From Flavobacterium sp. (GTDB taxonomy: Bacteria; Bacteroidota; Bacteroidia; Flavobacteriales; Flavobacteriaceae), in NCBI GenBank assembly GCA_015234525.1, contig JADGMX010000006.1:1-64000 (forward strand): 64,000 nucleotides of DNA, written 5' to 3'. Of this stretch, positions 35,474-46,249 are shown one piece after another. The notes beneath the pieces were generated by a model that was not told where the DNA came from, made no database searches, and was given only the letters and a program-made list of their open reading frames with translations. How positions within the stretch are numbered: position 1 is the stretch's first letter; each line of letters opens with the position of its first letter. Position numbers and translations under genes: made by a program.

Positions 35474-36124
35474 GTGTTTAAAGGTCTTACTTTCATCGCC
35501 GTTTTGCTGTTAAGTGCAACTTTGCATGCCCAACCTGATTCGGGTGCCGGTGTCGTAAAAGCCCCGCCGGGTAGTGGCCTTGTCATTCCTGATGCACCAA
35601 AATCGGCTGAACCTTCATCGACCTTAGACGTCAGTCCCTCGATTTTCGACGATAATTTCAAACGTCCGGGATCCCTTGCAACGCCCGAGATAAACAGCAA
35701 TTTCGGCAAACCTCAGGTTTTTCAAAATCCCGGAGATCGTGTTGTTGATAAATTAAACAAGAAAAACGGCGAAGTTGCAACCGCAATCCGCAAGAATCAA
35801 AGTTTTGGCGAAGTACGAACCGGTGGTAAAACCGTGCGTATTCAGTACCGCGACCACGAATATCCCGACGGCGATGTCATTCGGATTTTTGTCAATGAAA
35901 CTGTCATGCGCGGCGGCGTGTTGCTCGATTCAAGTTTCGAAGGCTTCAATCTGACCCTCAATAAAGGCATCAATAAAATCGAATTCGTCGCACTAAATCA
36001 AGGAACTTCCGGTCCCAATACTGCCGAATTCCAGGTCTATTCCGAAGACGGAACGCTCCTGGCTTCAAACCGCTGGAATCTCGCAACCGGCTTTCGCGCC
36101 ACCATTTTAGTCATTCAGGATTGA
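35474..36124 (+). CDS. Secreted hypothetical protein
   Basis: The open frame begins at ATG 35435, but a -7 box sits at 35440-35447. GTG 35474 gives a proper signal peptide (MFKGLTFIAVLLLSATLHA, then QPD), so I prefer it; 216 residues. The first half is Pro/Ser-rich and low in structure. The second half (about 110-216) is a beta-sandwich-like domain with VRIQYRDHEYPDGDVIRIFV and INKIEFVALNQGTSGPNTAE. Similar proteins occur widely in Flavobacterium without a known function. Repeat copy 8 starts six bases after its stop. Confidence 0.75.
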   Translation: MFKGLTFIAVLLLSATLHAQPDSGAGVVKAPPGSGLVIPDAPKSAEPSSTLDVSPSIFDDNFKRPGSLATPEINSNFGKPQVFQNPGDRVVDKLNKKNGEVATAIRKNQSFGEVRTGGKTVRIQYRDHEYPDGDVIRIFVNETVMRGGVLLDSSFEGFNLTLNKGINKIEFVALNQGTSGPNTAEFQVYSEDGTLLASNRWNLATGFRATILVIQD

Positions 36125-36130
36125 TGATTT

Positions 36131-36217
36131 GAAGCTGTTTCCGGCTGTTCGCTCCTATCTTTTTTAACCTCGTTGCCTCGGCATAAAAAAGGATATCCGC
36201 TTCCATCCGGGCTAGGG
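36131..36217 (+). repeat. Dispersed structured element, copy 8 (subfamily A)
   Basis: AGC-TGTTT-CCGG (36133-36144) pairs with CCGG-GCT (36207-36213), the same exchanged pair as in copy 4. The core stem is ATCTTTTTT (36157-36165) with AAAAAAGGAT (36185-36194), capped by TGCC/GGCA (36174-36177, 36180-36183). Confidence 0.75.
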
Positions 36218-36286
36218 CTTGACTACTGGCGTTCAACTGTTATCAAAATTTTAGCAACGCCGACTTTTCAATCTAAAAAATTGAAG

Positions 36287-36294
36287 TATTTTTG
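36287..36294 (+). promoter_or_regulatory. -7 box of guaA, leaderless arrangement
   Basis: TATTTTTG is an exact -7 match ending three bases before ATG 36298, so transcription would begin at or next to the start codon. Confidence 0.45.
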
Positions 36295-36297
36295 TGC

Positions 36298-37827
36298 ATG
36301 CAACACAACGTCCTAATCCTTGATTTCGGCTCGCAATACACACAACTCATTGCACGCCGCGTTCGCGAATTAAATATCTTTTGCGAAATTTTCCCTTACA
36401 ACAAACCACCTGAAGATCTCTCGTCCTACAAGGCTGTGATCCTGTCCGGAAGTCCGTTCTCAGTTCGGGCCAACGATGCGCCACATCCTGATTTGTCGCA
36501 GATCCGCGGAAAACTTCCGCTTCTGGCCGTATGTTACGGAGCGCAATACCTCGCTCATTTCCACGGAGGCGAGGTCGCACCTTCAGCAACCCGCGAATAT
36601 GGTCGGGCGCGTCTTTCCTATATTAAGGAAGGCGAGGAGTTTTTTTACAACGTACTTCAGGATTCACAGGTTTGGATGTCGCACAGCGATACCATTAAGC
36701 TTTTGCCGACCAATGCAATCAAAATTGCAAGTACGCACGATGTCGAAAATGCCGCTTATCGCATCGAAGGCGAGCAAACCTACGCGATCCAATATCATCC
36801 GGAAGTTTTTCACTCAACCGACGGCAAGCAAATGCTTGAGAATTTCCTGGTCAAAATCGCGCATGTGCCGCAAAATTTTACACCAAACGCATTTGTCGAA
36901 GAAGTTGTCGGTGATCTAAAAGCAACACTTCAAGACGATAAAGTGGTCCTCGGACTATCAGGCGGTGTCGATTCGACTGTAGCCGCAGTTTTGCTAAACA
37001 AAGCCATCGGTAAAAATCTATATTGCATTTTTGTCAACAACGGACTGCTTCGCAAAAACGAGTTTGAAAATGTTTTGCATCAGTATAAAGACATGGGCCT
37101 GAATGTTAAAGGTGTCGACGCAACCGATCGTTTTATGTCGGCGTTGGCAGGAATCTCAGATCCTGAGCTTAAAAGAAAAGCAATCGGAAAATGTTTTATC
37201 GAAGTTTTCGACGATGAAGCGCATCAACTGGAAGATGTAAAATGGCTCGCTCAGGGAACAATTTACCCTGATGTAATCGAATCGATATCGGTTAATGGTC
37301 CGTCGGCAACTATAAAATCGCATCATAATGTGGGTGGTTTGCCTGATTTTATGAAACTAAAAATTGTAGAACCACTTCGGATGTTATTCAAAGATGAAGT
37401 TCGCCGCGTTGGGGCAACTCTCGGTATCGACCCTGAACTTCTTGGTCGCCATCCGTTCCCCGGACCTGGATTATCGATCCGAATTCTCGGCGAAATTACC
37501 TTGGAAAAAGTTCGTATCTTGCAGGAAGTTGATGCGGTTTTCATCGATGGACTACGCTCTTGGGGACTTTATGACAAGGTTTGGCAAGCCGGCGCAATCT
37601 TACTTCCGGTTGATAGCGTTGGAGTCATGGGCGATGAAAGAACCTATGAAAAAGTTGTCGCTTTGCGCGCAGTTGAATCAACCGATGGCATGACTGCCGA
37701 TTGGGTTCATCTTCCGTATGAATTCCTGATGAAGGTTTCAAATGATATTATCAATAAAGTTAAAGGCGTGAACCGCGTTGTTTACGATATCAGCTCGAAA
37801 CCACCCGCAACGATAGAGTGGGAGTAA
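36298..37827 (+). CDS. guaA: GMP synthase (glutamine-hydrolysing)
   Basis: The 509-residue enzyme converts XMP to GMP. The class I glutamine amidotransferase domain (1-190) has the catalytic C79 (AVCYGAQYL) and H167/E169 (QYHPEVFHS). The ATP-pyrophosphatase domain has SGGVDS (221-226). The C-terminal dimerisation domain ends KPPATIEWE, the usual GuaA end. I use ATG 36298 ([20 protein letters not shown]) and not TTG 36292, which lies within the -7 box. It probably shares a transcript with the LysM gene 52 bp downstream. Confidence 0.97.
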   Translation: MQHNVLILDFGSQYTQLIARRVRELNIFCEIFPYNKPPEDLSSYKAVILSGSPFSVRANDAPHPDLSQIRGKLPLLAVCYGAQYLAHFHGGEVAPSATREYGRARLSYIKEGEEFFYNVLQDSQVWMSHSDTIKLLPTNAIKIASTHDVENAAYRIEGEQTYAIQYHPEVFHSTDGKQMLENFLVKIAHVPQNFTPNAFVEEVVGDLKATLQDDKVVLGLSGGVDSTVAAVLLNKAIGKNLYCIFVNNGLLRKNEFENVLHQYKDMGLNVKGVDATDRFMSALAGISDPELKRKAIGKCFIEVFDDEAHQLEDVKWLAQGTIYPDVIESISVNGPSATIKSHHNVGGLPDFMKLKIVEPLRMLFKDEVRRVGATLGIDPELLGRHPFPGPGLSIRILGEITLEKVRILQEVDAVFIDGLRSWGLYDKVWQAGAILLPVDSVGVMGDERTYEKVVALRAVESTDGMTADWVHLPYEFLMKVSNDIINKVKGVNRVVYDISSKPPATIEWE

Positions 37828-37879
37828 AAGCAATAGAATCCCGGGTTGAACATTCCTCGAAAGGAAAAAAATAAAAAAT

Positions 37880-39817
37880 ATGAAGAAGTATATACATGCA
37901 GTCGGAGTTTTATTGTGTTTGCTTTTTTCGGTCTTCTTGTCCGCTCAAAGCACAAAAAAACACACTGTCGTTCAGGGAGAAACGGTTACGCGGATTTCTC
38001 AAATGTACAAGATCACGCCGCATGACATTTATCGGTTAAATCCCGGAACGCAGGACGGATTGAAAATAGGTGATGTGTTAAACATTCCATCGTCTTCAAA
38101 CGCTTTAGCATCAACGTCTTCGTCAACTCATCATGTTCAACCCAAGGAAACTTTGTACGGCATTGCCAAAACCTACAACCTTACTGTCGACCAATTAAAA
38201 GCGATGAATCCGGCGGTTGAAAGCGGACTCCAAATCGGGCAGGTTTTAGTGATTAAAAAACAGGCGTCAACAGCGTCAAATCTTGTTGCGGCAACTGCTG
38301 CCACTCCAACTTCAAACGCAAATTCGGCTTTAGCCAAAAAAGGAGACCCGGTCATTCACATCGTAGAATCAGGTGAAACCAAATTTGGAATTGCTAAAAA
38401 ATACGGAATTACTGTTGCCGAACTCGAAGCTCAAAATCCGGGAATCAAAGAATCACTTCCCGTAGGTTATAAACTGACAATTTACACCAATACTTCCGGG
38501 TCAACTATCGTTGATTCGCCAAGTCCGACAACTCCGATCAGACAAGGGTACGCCAACTACGAGGTCAAACCAAAAGAAACTATTTTCAGTTTAACGCAAT
38601 CGCTCGGGATTTCAGAAGCTGAACTTATCCGTTTGAATCCGTCGTTAAAAGATGGGCTGAAAGTTGGCATGATCCTAAAAGTTCCGGGTCGCGGATCGAT
38701 GGTAATCAGTGGCGGACGTGGTTTCAAAGATTTGACGCAAACAATTTACCGTGGAGATCGTAAGAAACTCGCTCTTTTGGTGCCGTTTAATTTGGCGCGA
38801 ATCGAAAGCGACTCGTCTAAATCGCTTGCTGAACGTTTTAAATCGGATGCGTTTTTAAATATGACACTGGATTTCTATTCGGGTGCCTTGATGGCAATCG
38901 ATTCAGCAAAAACACTCGGACTCAACGTAGACGTTCAGATATTTGATTCAGGAGAAACTCGCACGAATTCGAATGTGGCCGAAATCATTCGTCGCAACGA
39001 ACTCAATACGTTTAATGCTGTCATCGGGCCTTTCTATCAGGAACACGCCGATAAAACTGCTCAACTTCTTGAAAAAGATAGCGTTGCTGTGATCTCACCA
39101 CTTTCAAAAGATAAAGGTAAAAATTACAAAAATCTGTATCAGGCGATTCCGCCGGTAGAATATACCAAAGGCGCTGTGTTCGATTACATGATGTCAAAAG
39201 GCGGAAATATTATTGTTGTGAGCGGTCCGAAACGTGAATCAAATCGCAATTTTATCAAAGATAATTATCCACAGGCCTTGTTTACGCAACTTGACGAAAA
39301 CGGAAACATTCTACCTGAAAAGTTAAAAGGAATGTTGGTTAAAGGTCGTAAGAACTATGTGGTTCTTGATTCCGAAAAAACCGGACTAATCCTCAGTACG
39401 ACAAATGTGCTGCTGACAGAATCAGCAAGTTACGATATTCAACTCGTCATCATGGAGCAAAACGAAACTTTGGATTTCGAGGAAATTTCGATGAAGCGAT
39501 TAACGATTTTGAATCTTTTGTACCCTTCGTTAATCCGCGAAAACAATTCGCCTGAAGCACACCGATTCAACGATGCGTATCGTCGTGAAAACAAAATTTT
39601 ACCAAGTCAGTATGCGGTTCGCGGGTTTGATGTCACATTCGACACACTTTTGAGATTATCGCAACAAAAAAGCTTTTCACAATCGGCTGAAGAAGACCAA
39701 ACCGAGCAGATCGAGAGCAAGTTCGACTACCGACAAAATCCCGCTGGCGGTCACATCAACAAAGGTGTTTACATCTTGCAATTCGAGGAAGATTTATCAG
39801 TAACTGAAGCCAAATAA
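37880..39817 (+). CDS. LysM-repeat protein with periplasmic-binding-like C-terminal domain
   Basis: This 645-residue secreted protein has a signal peptide (about 1-22) and four LysM domains (about 28-70, 84-126, 159-202 and 226-268), each with YxIxxxxTxxxL..LNP-type patterns for peptidoglycan binding. Low-complexity Ser/Thr/Ala linkers separate them. The remainder (about 290-620) resembles a periplasmic substrate-binding fold (LALLVPFNLARIESDSSK, ADKTAQLLEKDSVAVISPLS), as in PBP1-type amino-acid receptors or LpoA-like proteins. It may sense or regulate wall synthesis; this is inference. Its last base overlaps the first base of the OsmC gene. Confidence 0.87.
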   Translation: MKKYIHAVGVLLCLLFSVFLSAQSTKKHTVVQGETVTRISQMYKITPHDIYRLNPGTQDGLKIGDVLNIPSSSNALASTSSSTHHVQPKETLYGIAKTYNLTVDQLKAMNPAVESGLQIGQVLVIKKQASTASNLVAATAATPTSNANSALAKKGDPVIHIVESGETKFGIAKKYGITVAELEAQNPGIKESLPVGYKLTIYTNTSGSTIVDSPSPTTPIRQGYANYEVKPKETIFSLTQSLGISEAELIRLNPSLKDGLKVGMILKVPGRGSMVISGGRGFKDLTQTIYRGDRKKLALLVPFNLARIESDSSKSLAERFKSDAFLNMTLDFYSGALMAIDSAKTLGLNVDVQIFDSGETRTNSNVAEIIRRNELNTFNAVIGPFYQEHADKTAQLLEKDSVAVISPLSKDKGKNYKNLYQAIPPVEYTKGAVFDYMMSKGGNIIVVSGPKRESNRNFIKDNYPQALFTQLDENGNILPEKLKGMLVKGRKNYVVLDSEKTGLILSTTNVLLTESASYDIQLVIMEQNETLDFEEISMKRLTILNLLYPSLIRENNSPEAHRFNDAYRRENKILPSQYAVRGFDVTFDTLLRLSQQKSFSQSAEEDQTEQIESKFDYRQNPAGGHINKGVYILQFEEDLSVTEAK

Positions 39818-40218
39818 TGACATCAGAAGTAACTTATCTCGGCGATCTCCGGACGTCGTCAGTTCATAACAATTCAGGCGATACCGTTATCTCCGATGCG
39901 CCACTTGACAACAATGGCAAAGGTGAAGCCTTCTCGCCAACCGACGCCGTAGCAAACGCATTGGCAACATGCATGTTTACGATCATGGGAATCAAAGCCG
40001 CGCAACTCGGAATCGATTTGGCAAACTCGACTGCTGATGTCACCAAACACATGCAATCCGATCCGCGAATGATTTCCAAAATCGAAATCGTGTTTCACAT
40101 GAAAACCGTTGTGGATGAGAAATCAAAGCAAATTCTTGAGCGGGCCGCCAAAACGTGTCCGGTTTATTTAAGCTTACATTCGGATATCGAAAAAGCCGTT
40201 ACTTTCAACTGGCAATAA
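39817..40218 (+). CDS. OsmC family protein
   Basis: The 133-residue protein belongs to the OsmC/Ohr family. It has the Ohr-like ALATCMFTIMGIKAAQ segment with the first catalytic Cys and AAKTCPVYLSLHSDIE with the second. These two Cys residues reduce organic or lipid hydroperoxides in OsmC/Ohr proteins. It is coupled to the LysM gene through TAATGA-type overlap and is followed by DUF3820 three bases downstream. It is cytoplasmic. Confidence 0.9.
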   Translation: MTSEVTYLGDLRTSSVHNNSGDTVISDAPLDNNGKGEAFSPTDAVANALATCMFTIMGIKAAQLGIDLANSTADVTKHMQSDPRMISKIEIVFHMKTVVDEKSKQILERAAKTCPVYLSLHSDIEKAVTFNWQ

Positions 40219-40221
40219 TCA

Positions 40222-40458
40222 GTGGAAAGTCAGCAGGAGTTTTTAATCAAACTAGCACACACCAAAATGCCTTTCGGAAAATACGAAGGGCGTTATCTTA
40301 TCGATCTTCCTGAATACTACGTGGTTTGGTACAGCAATAAAGGCTTTCCGGCCGGAACGCTCGGCAAACAGTTGCAATTGGTCTATGAACTAAAGCTCAA
40401 CGGACTCGAGTCGCTTATTCGCAATATCAAATACAAGTATCCGGCCCCGAGAAAGTAG
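40222..40458 (+). CDS. DUF3820 family protein
   Basis: This 78-residue protein starts at GTG 40222, three bases after the OsmC stop. It contains MPFGKYEGRYLIDLPEYYV and WYSNKGFPAGTLGKQLQ, the DUF3820 signature. The family is small and uncharacterised, although related domains occur with exonucleases. The GTG start gives full coverage of the domain. It is the last gene of the guaA-LysM-OsmC-DUF3820 run. Confidence 0.87.
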   Translation: MESQQEFLIKLAHTKMPFGKYEGRYLIDLPEYYVVWYSNKGFPAGTLGKQLQLVYELKLNGLESLIRNIKYKYPAPRK

Positions 40459-40500
40459 CGATTTTCGAAAGACTGCCTGTTTTGTTTTATCATTAGATAA

Positions 40501-42243
<1,743 letters not shown>

Positions 42244-42246
42244 ATA

Positions 42247-44142
42247 ATGGAGCAAAAGAAGTTAGACCTCAATTCAATAATCGGCTTTATTTTACTGTTC
42301 GGAATTTTCGCATACATCATGTATCAGAATTCCCCGTCCGAGGAAGATCTGGCAAAACAAAAAACGGAGAAATCGGTTGATCAAAAAAAGATCATCGATG
42401 CCACAACCGAAAGCACTTTCAAAGCTGTCGATACAACCGTGGCAGATTCCCTAAAGCAGATCCACTTGCGAAAATCGTTAGGTGATTTCGCCTATTCAGG
42501 TTCATTGGCTTCAGCAAACGACACTGAAACTGTTCTTGAAAACGAAGTCATCCGCTTGACGATTTCAAATAAAGGTGGTTTTATCACTGAGGCTACTCTT
42601 AAGAATTTTACCAAATTCGAACGCGGAAACGATCAACTCGTAAAACTGATCGCCGATAACAATGCGAATCTGAACATCGAACTTCGCACCCGCGATAATC
42701 GCACTCTGGAAACTAAAGACCTGTTTTTCCAACCAACACTTTCAAAAGAAGGTGACGATCAGGTTCTTAGCATGAGATTAAAGGCCGGCGAAGATCAGTA
42801 TCTCGAATACCGCTATGTTCTTAAACCAAAGAACTACATGGTTGATTTCGATGTTCGGTCAATGGGATTGGCAAAAGTTTTAAATACCAACCAACCGCTA
42901 AACCTGGATTGGAACTTAAAAGCATTCCGAAACGAAAAATCGATCAGCTACGAAAACAGATATGCTGAAGTTGTTTACGAATACGAAGGTGGCAAAGACG
43001 ACTACATCGGACAAGGTGAAAATAAATCAACTACCGCCGAAGACGTAACCTATATCGCATTCAAACAGCATTTCTTCGCTTCGATCTTACTCACCGAAAC
43101 CCCGTTCAAAAAAGCCGAACTTTTTTCACACGATCTGGTTGAGGACGAAGACGTAGATACGACATTCACCAAGCAATTCCGCGCTCAGGTTCCCCTTGCG
43201 TTCAAAAATGGCGAAGTCGACTATAAAATGAGCTGGTATCTCGGACCTGCCGATTACAAGATTTTAACAAAATATGATAAAAATCTGGATGAAATTATCC
43301 CGCTAGGTTGGGGAATTTTCGGCTGGATCAACAAATTTATATTTATCCCGGTGTTTGGATTCTTGAGTTCATACATTATGTACGGTCTCGCCATTATCCT
43401 CTTTACGATTATCATCAAGATTATCATGTCGCCTATTACTTACAAATCTTTCCTTTCACAGGCGAAGATGAAAGTACTCCGACCTGAAATCAGCGAGATC
43501 AACGAGAAATTCAGTAAAGATCCGATGAAACGTCAGCAGGAAACCATGAAGCTTTATGGTAAAGCCGGTGTAAATCCAATGGCTGGTTGTATTCCCGCAC
43601 TGATCCAGTTGCCGTTCATGTACGCATCCTTCCAGTTTTTCCCATCGGCAATCGAGCTTCGTCAAAAAGCTTTCCTTTGGGCAGACGATTTATCATCTTA
43701 CGATTCAATCCTCGATCTTCCGTTTAAAATTCCATTCTACGGTGCTCACGTTAGTTTATTCCCGATACTTGCGGCTGTTGCAATTTTCTTCTACATGAAA
43801 ATGACAACCGGCGATCAGGCAATGAGCCAACCACCACAGGAAGGCATGCCGGATATGGGGAAAATCATGAAAATTATGATTTATGTTTCGCCGCTAATGA
43901 TGTTGTTTTTCTTCAACAATTACGGATCCGGACTAAGTTTGTACAACTTCATTTCCAACCTTGTAACCATCGCTATCATGGTGGTCATCAAGAAATACGT
44001 GGTCGATGAAGACAAGATCCATGCAAAAATTCAGGAAAATAAACTCAAGCCAAAAACACAAAGTAAATTCCAGAAACGAATGGCCGAAATGATGGAGCAA
44101 GCCGAAGCTCAAAAAGCAATTAAAGCAAAAAATAGAAAGTAG
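42247..44142 (+). CDS. yidC: Membrane protein insertase YidC
   Basis: The 631-residue protein inserts and folds inner-membrane proteins, alone or with SecYEG. It has an N-terminal helix (about 8-26), a large periplasmic domain (about 60-340) and the conserved five-helix insertase core (about 360-585), including MSPITYKSFLSQAKMKVLRPEI and MAGCIPALIQLPFMYASFQF. The C-terminal tail is long, basic and rich in Lys/Ala/Glu, as often in Bacteroidetes, where it may contact ribosomes. It follows pyrG by three bases and has its own terminator. Confidence 0.96.
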   Translation: MEQKKLDLNSIIGFILLFGIFAYIMYQNSPSEEDLAKQKTEKSVDQKKIIDATTESTFKAVDTTVADSLKQIHLRKSLGDFAYSGSLASANDTETVLENEVIRLTISNKGGFITEATLKNFTKFERGNDQLVKLIADNNANLNIELRTRDNRTLETKDLFFQPTLSKEGDDQVLSMRLKAGEDQYLEYRYVLKPKNYMVDFDVRSMGLAKVLNTNQPLNLDWNLKAFRNEKSISYENRYAEVVYEYEGGKDDYIGQGENKSTTAEDVTYIAFKQHFFASILLTETPFKKAELFSHDLVEDEDVDTTFTKQFRAQVPLAFKNGEVDYKMSWYLGPADYKILTKYDKNLDEIIPLGWGIFGWINKFIFIPVFGFLSSYIMYGLAIILFTIIIKIIMSPITYKSFLSQAKMKVLRPEISEINEKFSKDPMKRQQETMKLYGKAGVNPMAGCIPALIQLPFMYASFQFFPSAIELRQKAFLWADDLSSYDSILDLPFKIPFYGAHVSLFPILAAVAIFFYMKMTTGDQAMSQPPQEGMPDMGKIMKIMIYVSPLMMLFFFNNYGSGLSLYNFISNLVTIAIMVVIKKYVVDEDKIHAKIQENKLKPKTQSKFQKRMAEMMEQAEAQKAIKAKNRK

Positions 44143-44160
44143 ATTCAATTTTAAATTAGT

Positions 44161-44192
44161 AAAAAGCTTCCAATTCGGGAGCTTTTTTTTTT
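44161..44192 (+). terminator. Terminator of yidC
   Basis: AAAGCTTCC (44163-44171) pairs with GGGAGCTTT, with a small bulge, followed by a run of T. Confidence 0.75.
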
Positions 44193-44294
44193 GGGCGTTG
44201 CGTCGGCGTAATGTATTGTCTAAACTTCAAACTTCTGCTCGCCGCCGCCGGGCTGTTCGCGGTGCACGGCACCTTGCTGCCATCCCTAACGCAA
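44193..44294 (+). repeat. Dispersed structured element, copy 9 (subfamily B, degenerate core)
   Basis: It begins GGGCGTTGCG and ends CCATCCCTAACGC. GCGTT (44195-44199) pairs with AACGC (44288-44292). The central ATC/GAT stem is lost and is replaced by GGTGC-ACG-GCACC. It starts directly after the T tract of the yidC terminator. Confidence 0.6.
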
Positions 44295-44323
44295 GTATCG
44301 ATTCCTATTCAGCGATCGGTATA

Positions 44324-44355
44324 AACAAAAAAAATAGCCCCAGAAAAAGGGGCTA
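44324..44355 (-). terminator. Terminator of the FAS1 gene
   Basis: TAGCCCC (44335-44341) pairs with GGGGCTA (44349-44355); on the minus strand a run of T follows. Confidence 0.8.
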
Positions 44356-44377
44356 CTTCCTACTAATTGAGAGAAAT

Positions 44378-45355
44378 TTAAGAACCTGGCAATAATACTT
44401 TATCAATTGCATGAACCACGCCGTTCGAAGCTTGAACGTCTACAGTTGTAATTCTGGAAATTCGGTTGTTCGCATCTTTGATCTGCGGACCGCTCGATGG
44501 CAATTCAACCGTAAACTGCTGACCTTGGAATGTCGTAACCATCATGTTGTTGGTTAATTGCGCCGACAATACGTTCGATCCCGCAATCACGTGGTATTTC
44601 AATGCATTTTCAAGGACACTTTGCGGCACGTCGTCAATCGAATTCAGCGATAACTCGGTTACCAAGCTGTTAAATGCACCGTTACTTGGAGCAAAAACGG
44701 TAAACGGACCTGTTCCGCCTAGAATTCCGGCAAAGTGAGGTTGATCGGCTCTGGTCAAAGCCATGACCAAACCATTAAAATTCGGATTTGCTATCGCGTG
44801 GTTTACAACAGTCGGCAATCCGATTACGCCATTTACAATATGAACCACACCGTTGCTTGCGTCAATGTCGGCCGTAGTCACATTAGCACCGCCATTGCTT
44901 GTTCCGCCGTTTAGAACCACGCCGCTTGAAGTGTTGATAAACATGCTCAACGTGTTGGTTGAAGACGCTGAACCTTTTGCCATGGTTTTAACATAACCTG
45001 TAGTTAGCGAAGACGACATGTTTTCGGTTGTCATAACGTGATTCAGCAAAATCTCACGCAATGTAGCTACCGGAACAGCTTCAACATTTGCAAATCCATT
45101 TGCTTGTAAGAAGCTGTTAAACGCCTGATTTGTCGGTGCAAAAACAGTGTAACTTCCGCTCCCATCTAATGTTGCGGTGAGTCCGGTGCGATTCAAAGCG
45201 TCAACTAAAACGCTTAAATTGTCATTGCCAACAGCAATCTCCGCAATCGTCTGATTGTTGTTGCCGTTGTTGTCATCGTCGTCATCACATGAGACGGTAA
45301 ATAATGAGGCAAGCACTAAGGCTCCCATCGCAAAATAGTTCGAGGTTTTTTTCAT
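44378..45355 (-). CDS. Surface lipoprotein with two fasciclin (FAS1) domains
   Basis: I start at ATG 45355 (MKKTSNYFAMGALVLASLFTVSC), giving 325 residues and a clear lipobox; 45376 is an in-frame alternative. Two FAS1 domains follow (about 40-185 and 190-325), each with the SYTVFAPTNQAF/PFTVFAPSNGAF strand and an ASNGVVHIV or ASNGVVHAI end motif. Right after the lipid Cys come five Asp residues (CDDDDDN). Acidic runs in this place act as surface-export signals for lipoproteins in flavobacteria, so cell-surface display is likely. FAS1 proteins typically mediate adhesion. Confidence 0.9.
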   Translation of the reverse strand: MKKTSNYFAMGALVLASLFTVSCDDDDDNNGNNNQTIAEIAVGNDNLSVLVDALNRTGLTATLDGSGSYTVFAPTNQAFNSFLQANGFANVEAVPVATLREILLNHVMTTENMSSSLTTGYVKTMAKGSASSTNTLSMFINTSSGVVLNGGTSNGGANVTTADIDASNGVVHIVNGVIGLPTVVNHAIANPNFNGLVMALTRADQPHFAGILGGTGPFTVFAPSNGAFNSLVTELSLNSIDDVPQSVLENALKYHVIAGSNVLSAQLTNNMMVTTFQGQQFTVELPSSGPQIKDANNRISRITTVDVQASNGVVHAIDKVLLPGS

Positions 45356-45475
45356 GATTAATTTTTTATTGTTCATAGCTAATTTACAACAAGATAGTTT
45401 TGTTTATGAAAATTTAAGAAAACTTAAACAAAATTTCTTTGAGGTGCAATTTTAGGCTGCTAGGTATTAAATAAC

Positions 45476-45483
45476 TAATTTTG
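45476..45483 (+). promoter_or_regulatory. -7 box of the MORN-mnmA operon
   Basis: TAATTTTG is an exact -7 match, 54 bp before ATG 45538. It supports the downstream start of the MORN gene. Confidence 0.4.
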
Positions 45484-45537
45484 CATCGTCAAAAAATAAA
45501 TCCACATTTGAAAAGTTATAGTATAAAATTCCCTCGC

Positions 45538-46245
45538 ATGAAAACTGTTTTTTCGCTTGTCCTGACCTTAGTGTTTTGCTTTTCGCACGCGCAATCGGAA
45601 ATCAATCGTTTAGATAACAAGGGTCAAAAGCACGGATTGTGGAAAGGGTATTATCCTGAATCAAATCGGGTTAAGTATGAAGGTGTTTTTGAACACGGTA
45701 AGGAAACCGGTATTTTTACTTTTTACGACGATACCAAAGCCGCAACCGTCATTGCGACTCGCGATTTCTCAAAAGGCAACAATTCGGCGTATACCAAATT
45801 TTTTGACCAACAAAAAAACGTTGTCAGCGAAGGCAATGTGGTGAAAAAACAATACGATGGACTGTGGAAATTCTATCACAAGAATTCAAAGCAACTCATG
45901 TCGACCGAAACCTACAAAAACGGCAAACTCGACGGCAAACGAACGGTGTTTTATCCCGATGGTAAAATTGCTGAAGAAGCTATGTACAAAAACGGAATCA
46001 GATCCGGTCCTTATAAACGATATGCGATCAGCGGAACTGTTCTTGAGGAAGTCACCTACAAAGACGATCAACCTGAAGGCCCGGCCGTCTATCGCGAAGG
46101 CAACGGCAATATCGCTTCAAAAGGAAATTATGTTGGTGGTCAGAAAAAGGGCTATTGGGAATTTTATGAAGGAGGAAAGCTGAAAGTTCGGGAGAAATAT
46201 CCGCTACAGCGAAAAAAAACTGATACAACAAAAGAAAGGAAATAA
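45538..46245 (+). CDS. Secreted MORN-repeat protein
   Basis: Start at ATG 45538 ([19 protein letters not shown]) gives a signal peptide; 235 residues. The mature part is a run of MORN/YwqK-like units, for example [45 protein letters not shown] and [15 protein letters not shown]. In databases such proteins are often called YwqK-family antitoxin, but here no toxin gene is adjacent and the protein is exported, so that name would mislead. It is probably periplasmic or surface-located. It is the first gene of a run ending at 50440; mnmA begins four bases after its stop. Confidence 0.85.
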   Translation: MKTVFSLVLTLVFCFSHAQSEINRLDNKGQKHGLWKGYYPESNRVKYEGVFEHGKETGIFTFYDDTKAATVIATRDFSKGNNSAYTKFFDQQKNVVSEGNVVKKQYDGLWKFYHKNSKQLMSTETYKNGKLDGKRTVFYPDGKIAEEAMYKNGIRSGPYKRYAISGTVLEEVTYKDDQPEGPAVYREGNGNIASKGNYVGGQKKGYWEFYEGGKLKVREKYPLQRKKTDTTKERK

Positions 46246-46249
46246 TAGA

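Noticed and set aside
36292..36297. TTG 36292 as the guaA start
   Set aside because: It lies inside the -7 box; ATG 36298 matches the usual GuaA N-terminus.
45538..46245. YwqK-type antitoxin of a toxin-antitoxin system
   Set aside because: The protein has a signal peptide, is built of MORN repeats and has no adjacent toxin gene; neighbours are mnmA and a protease.
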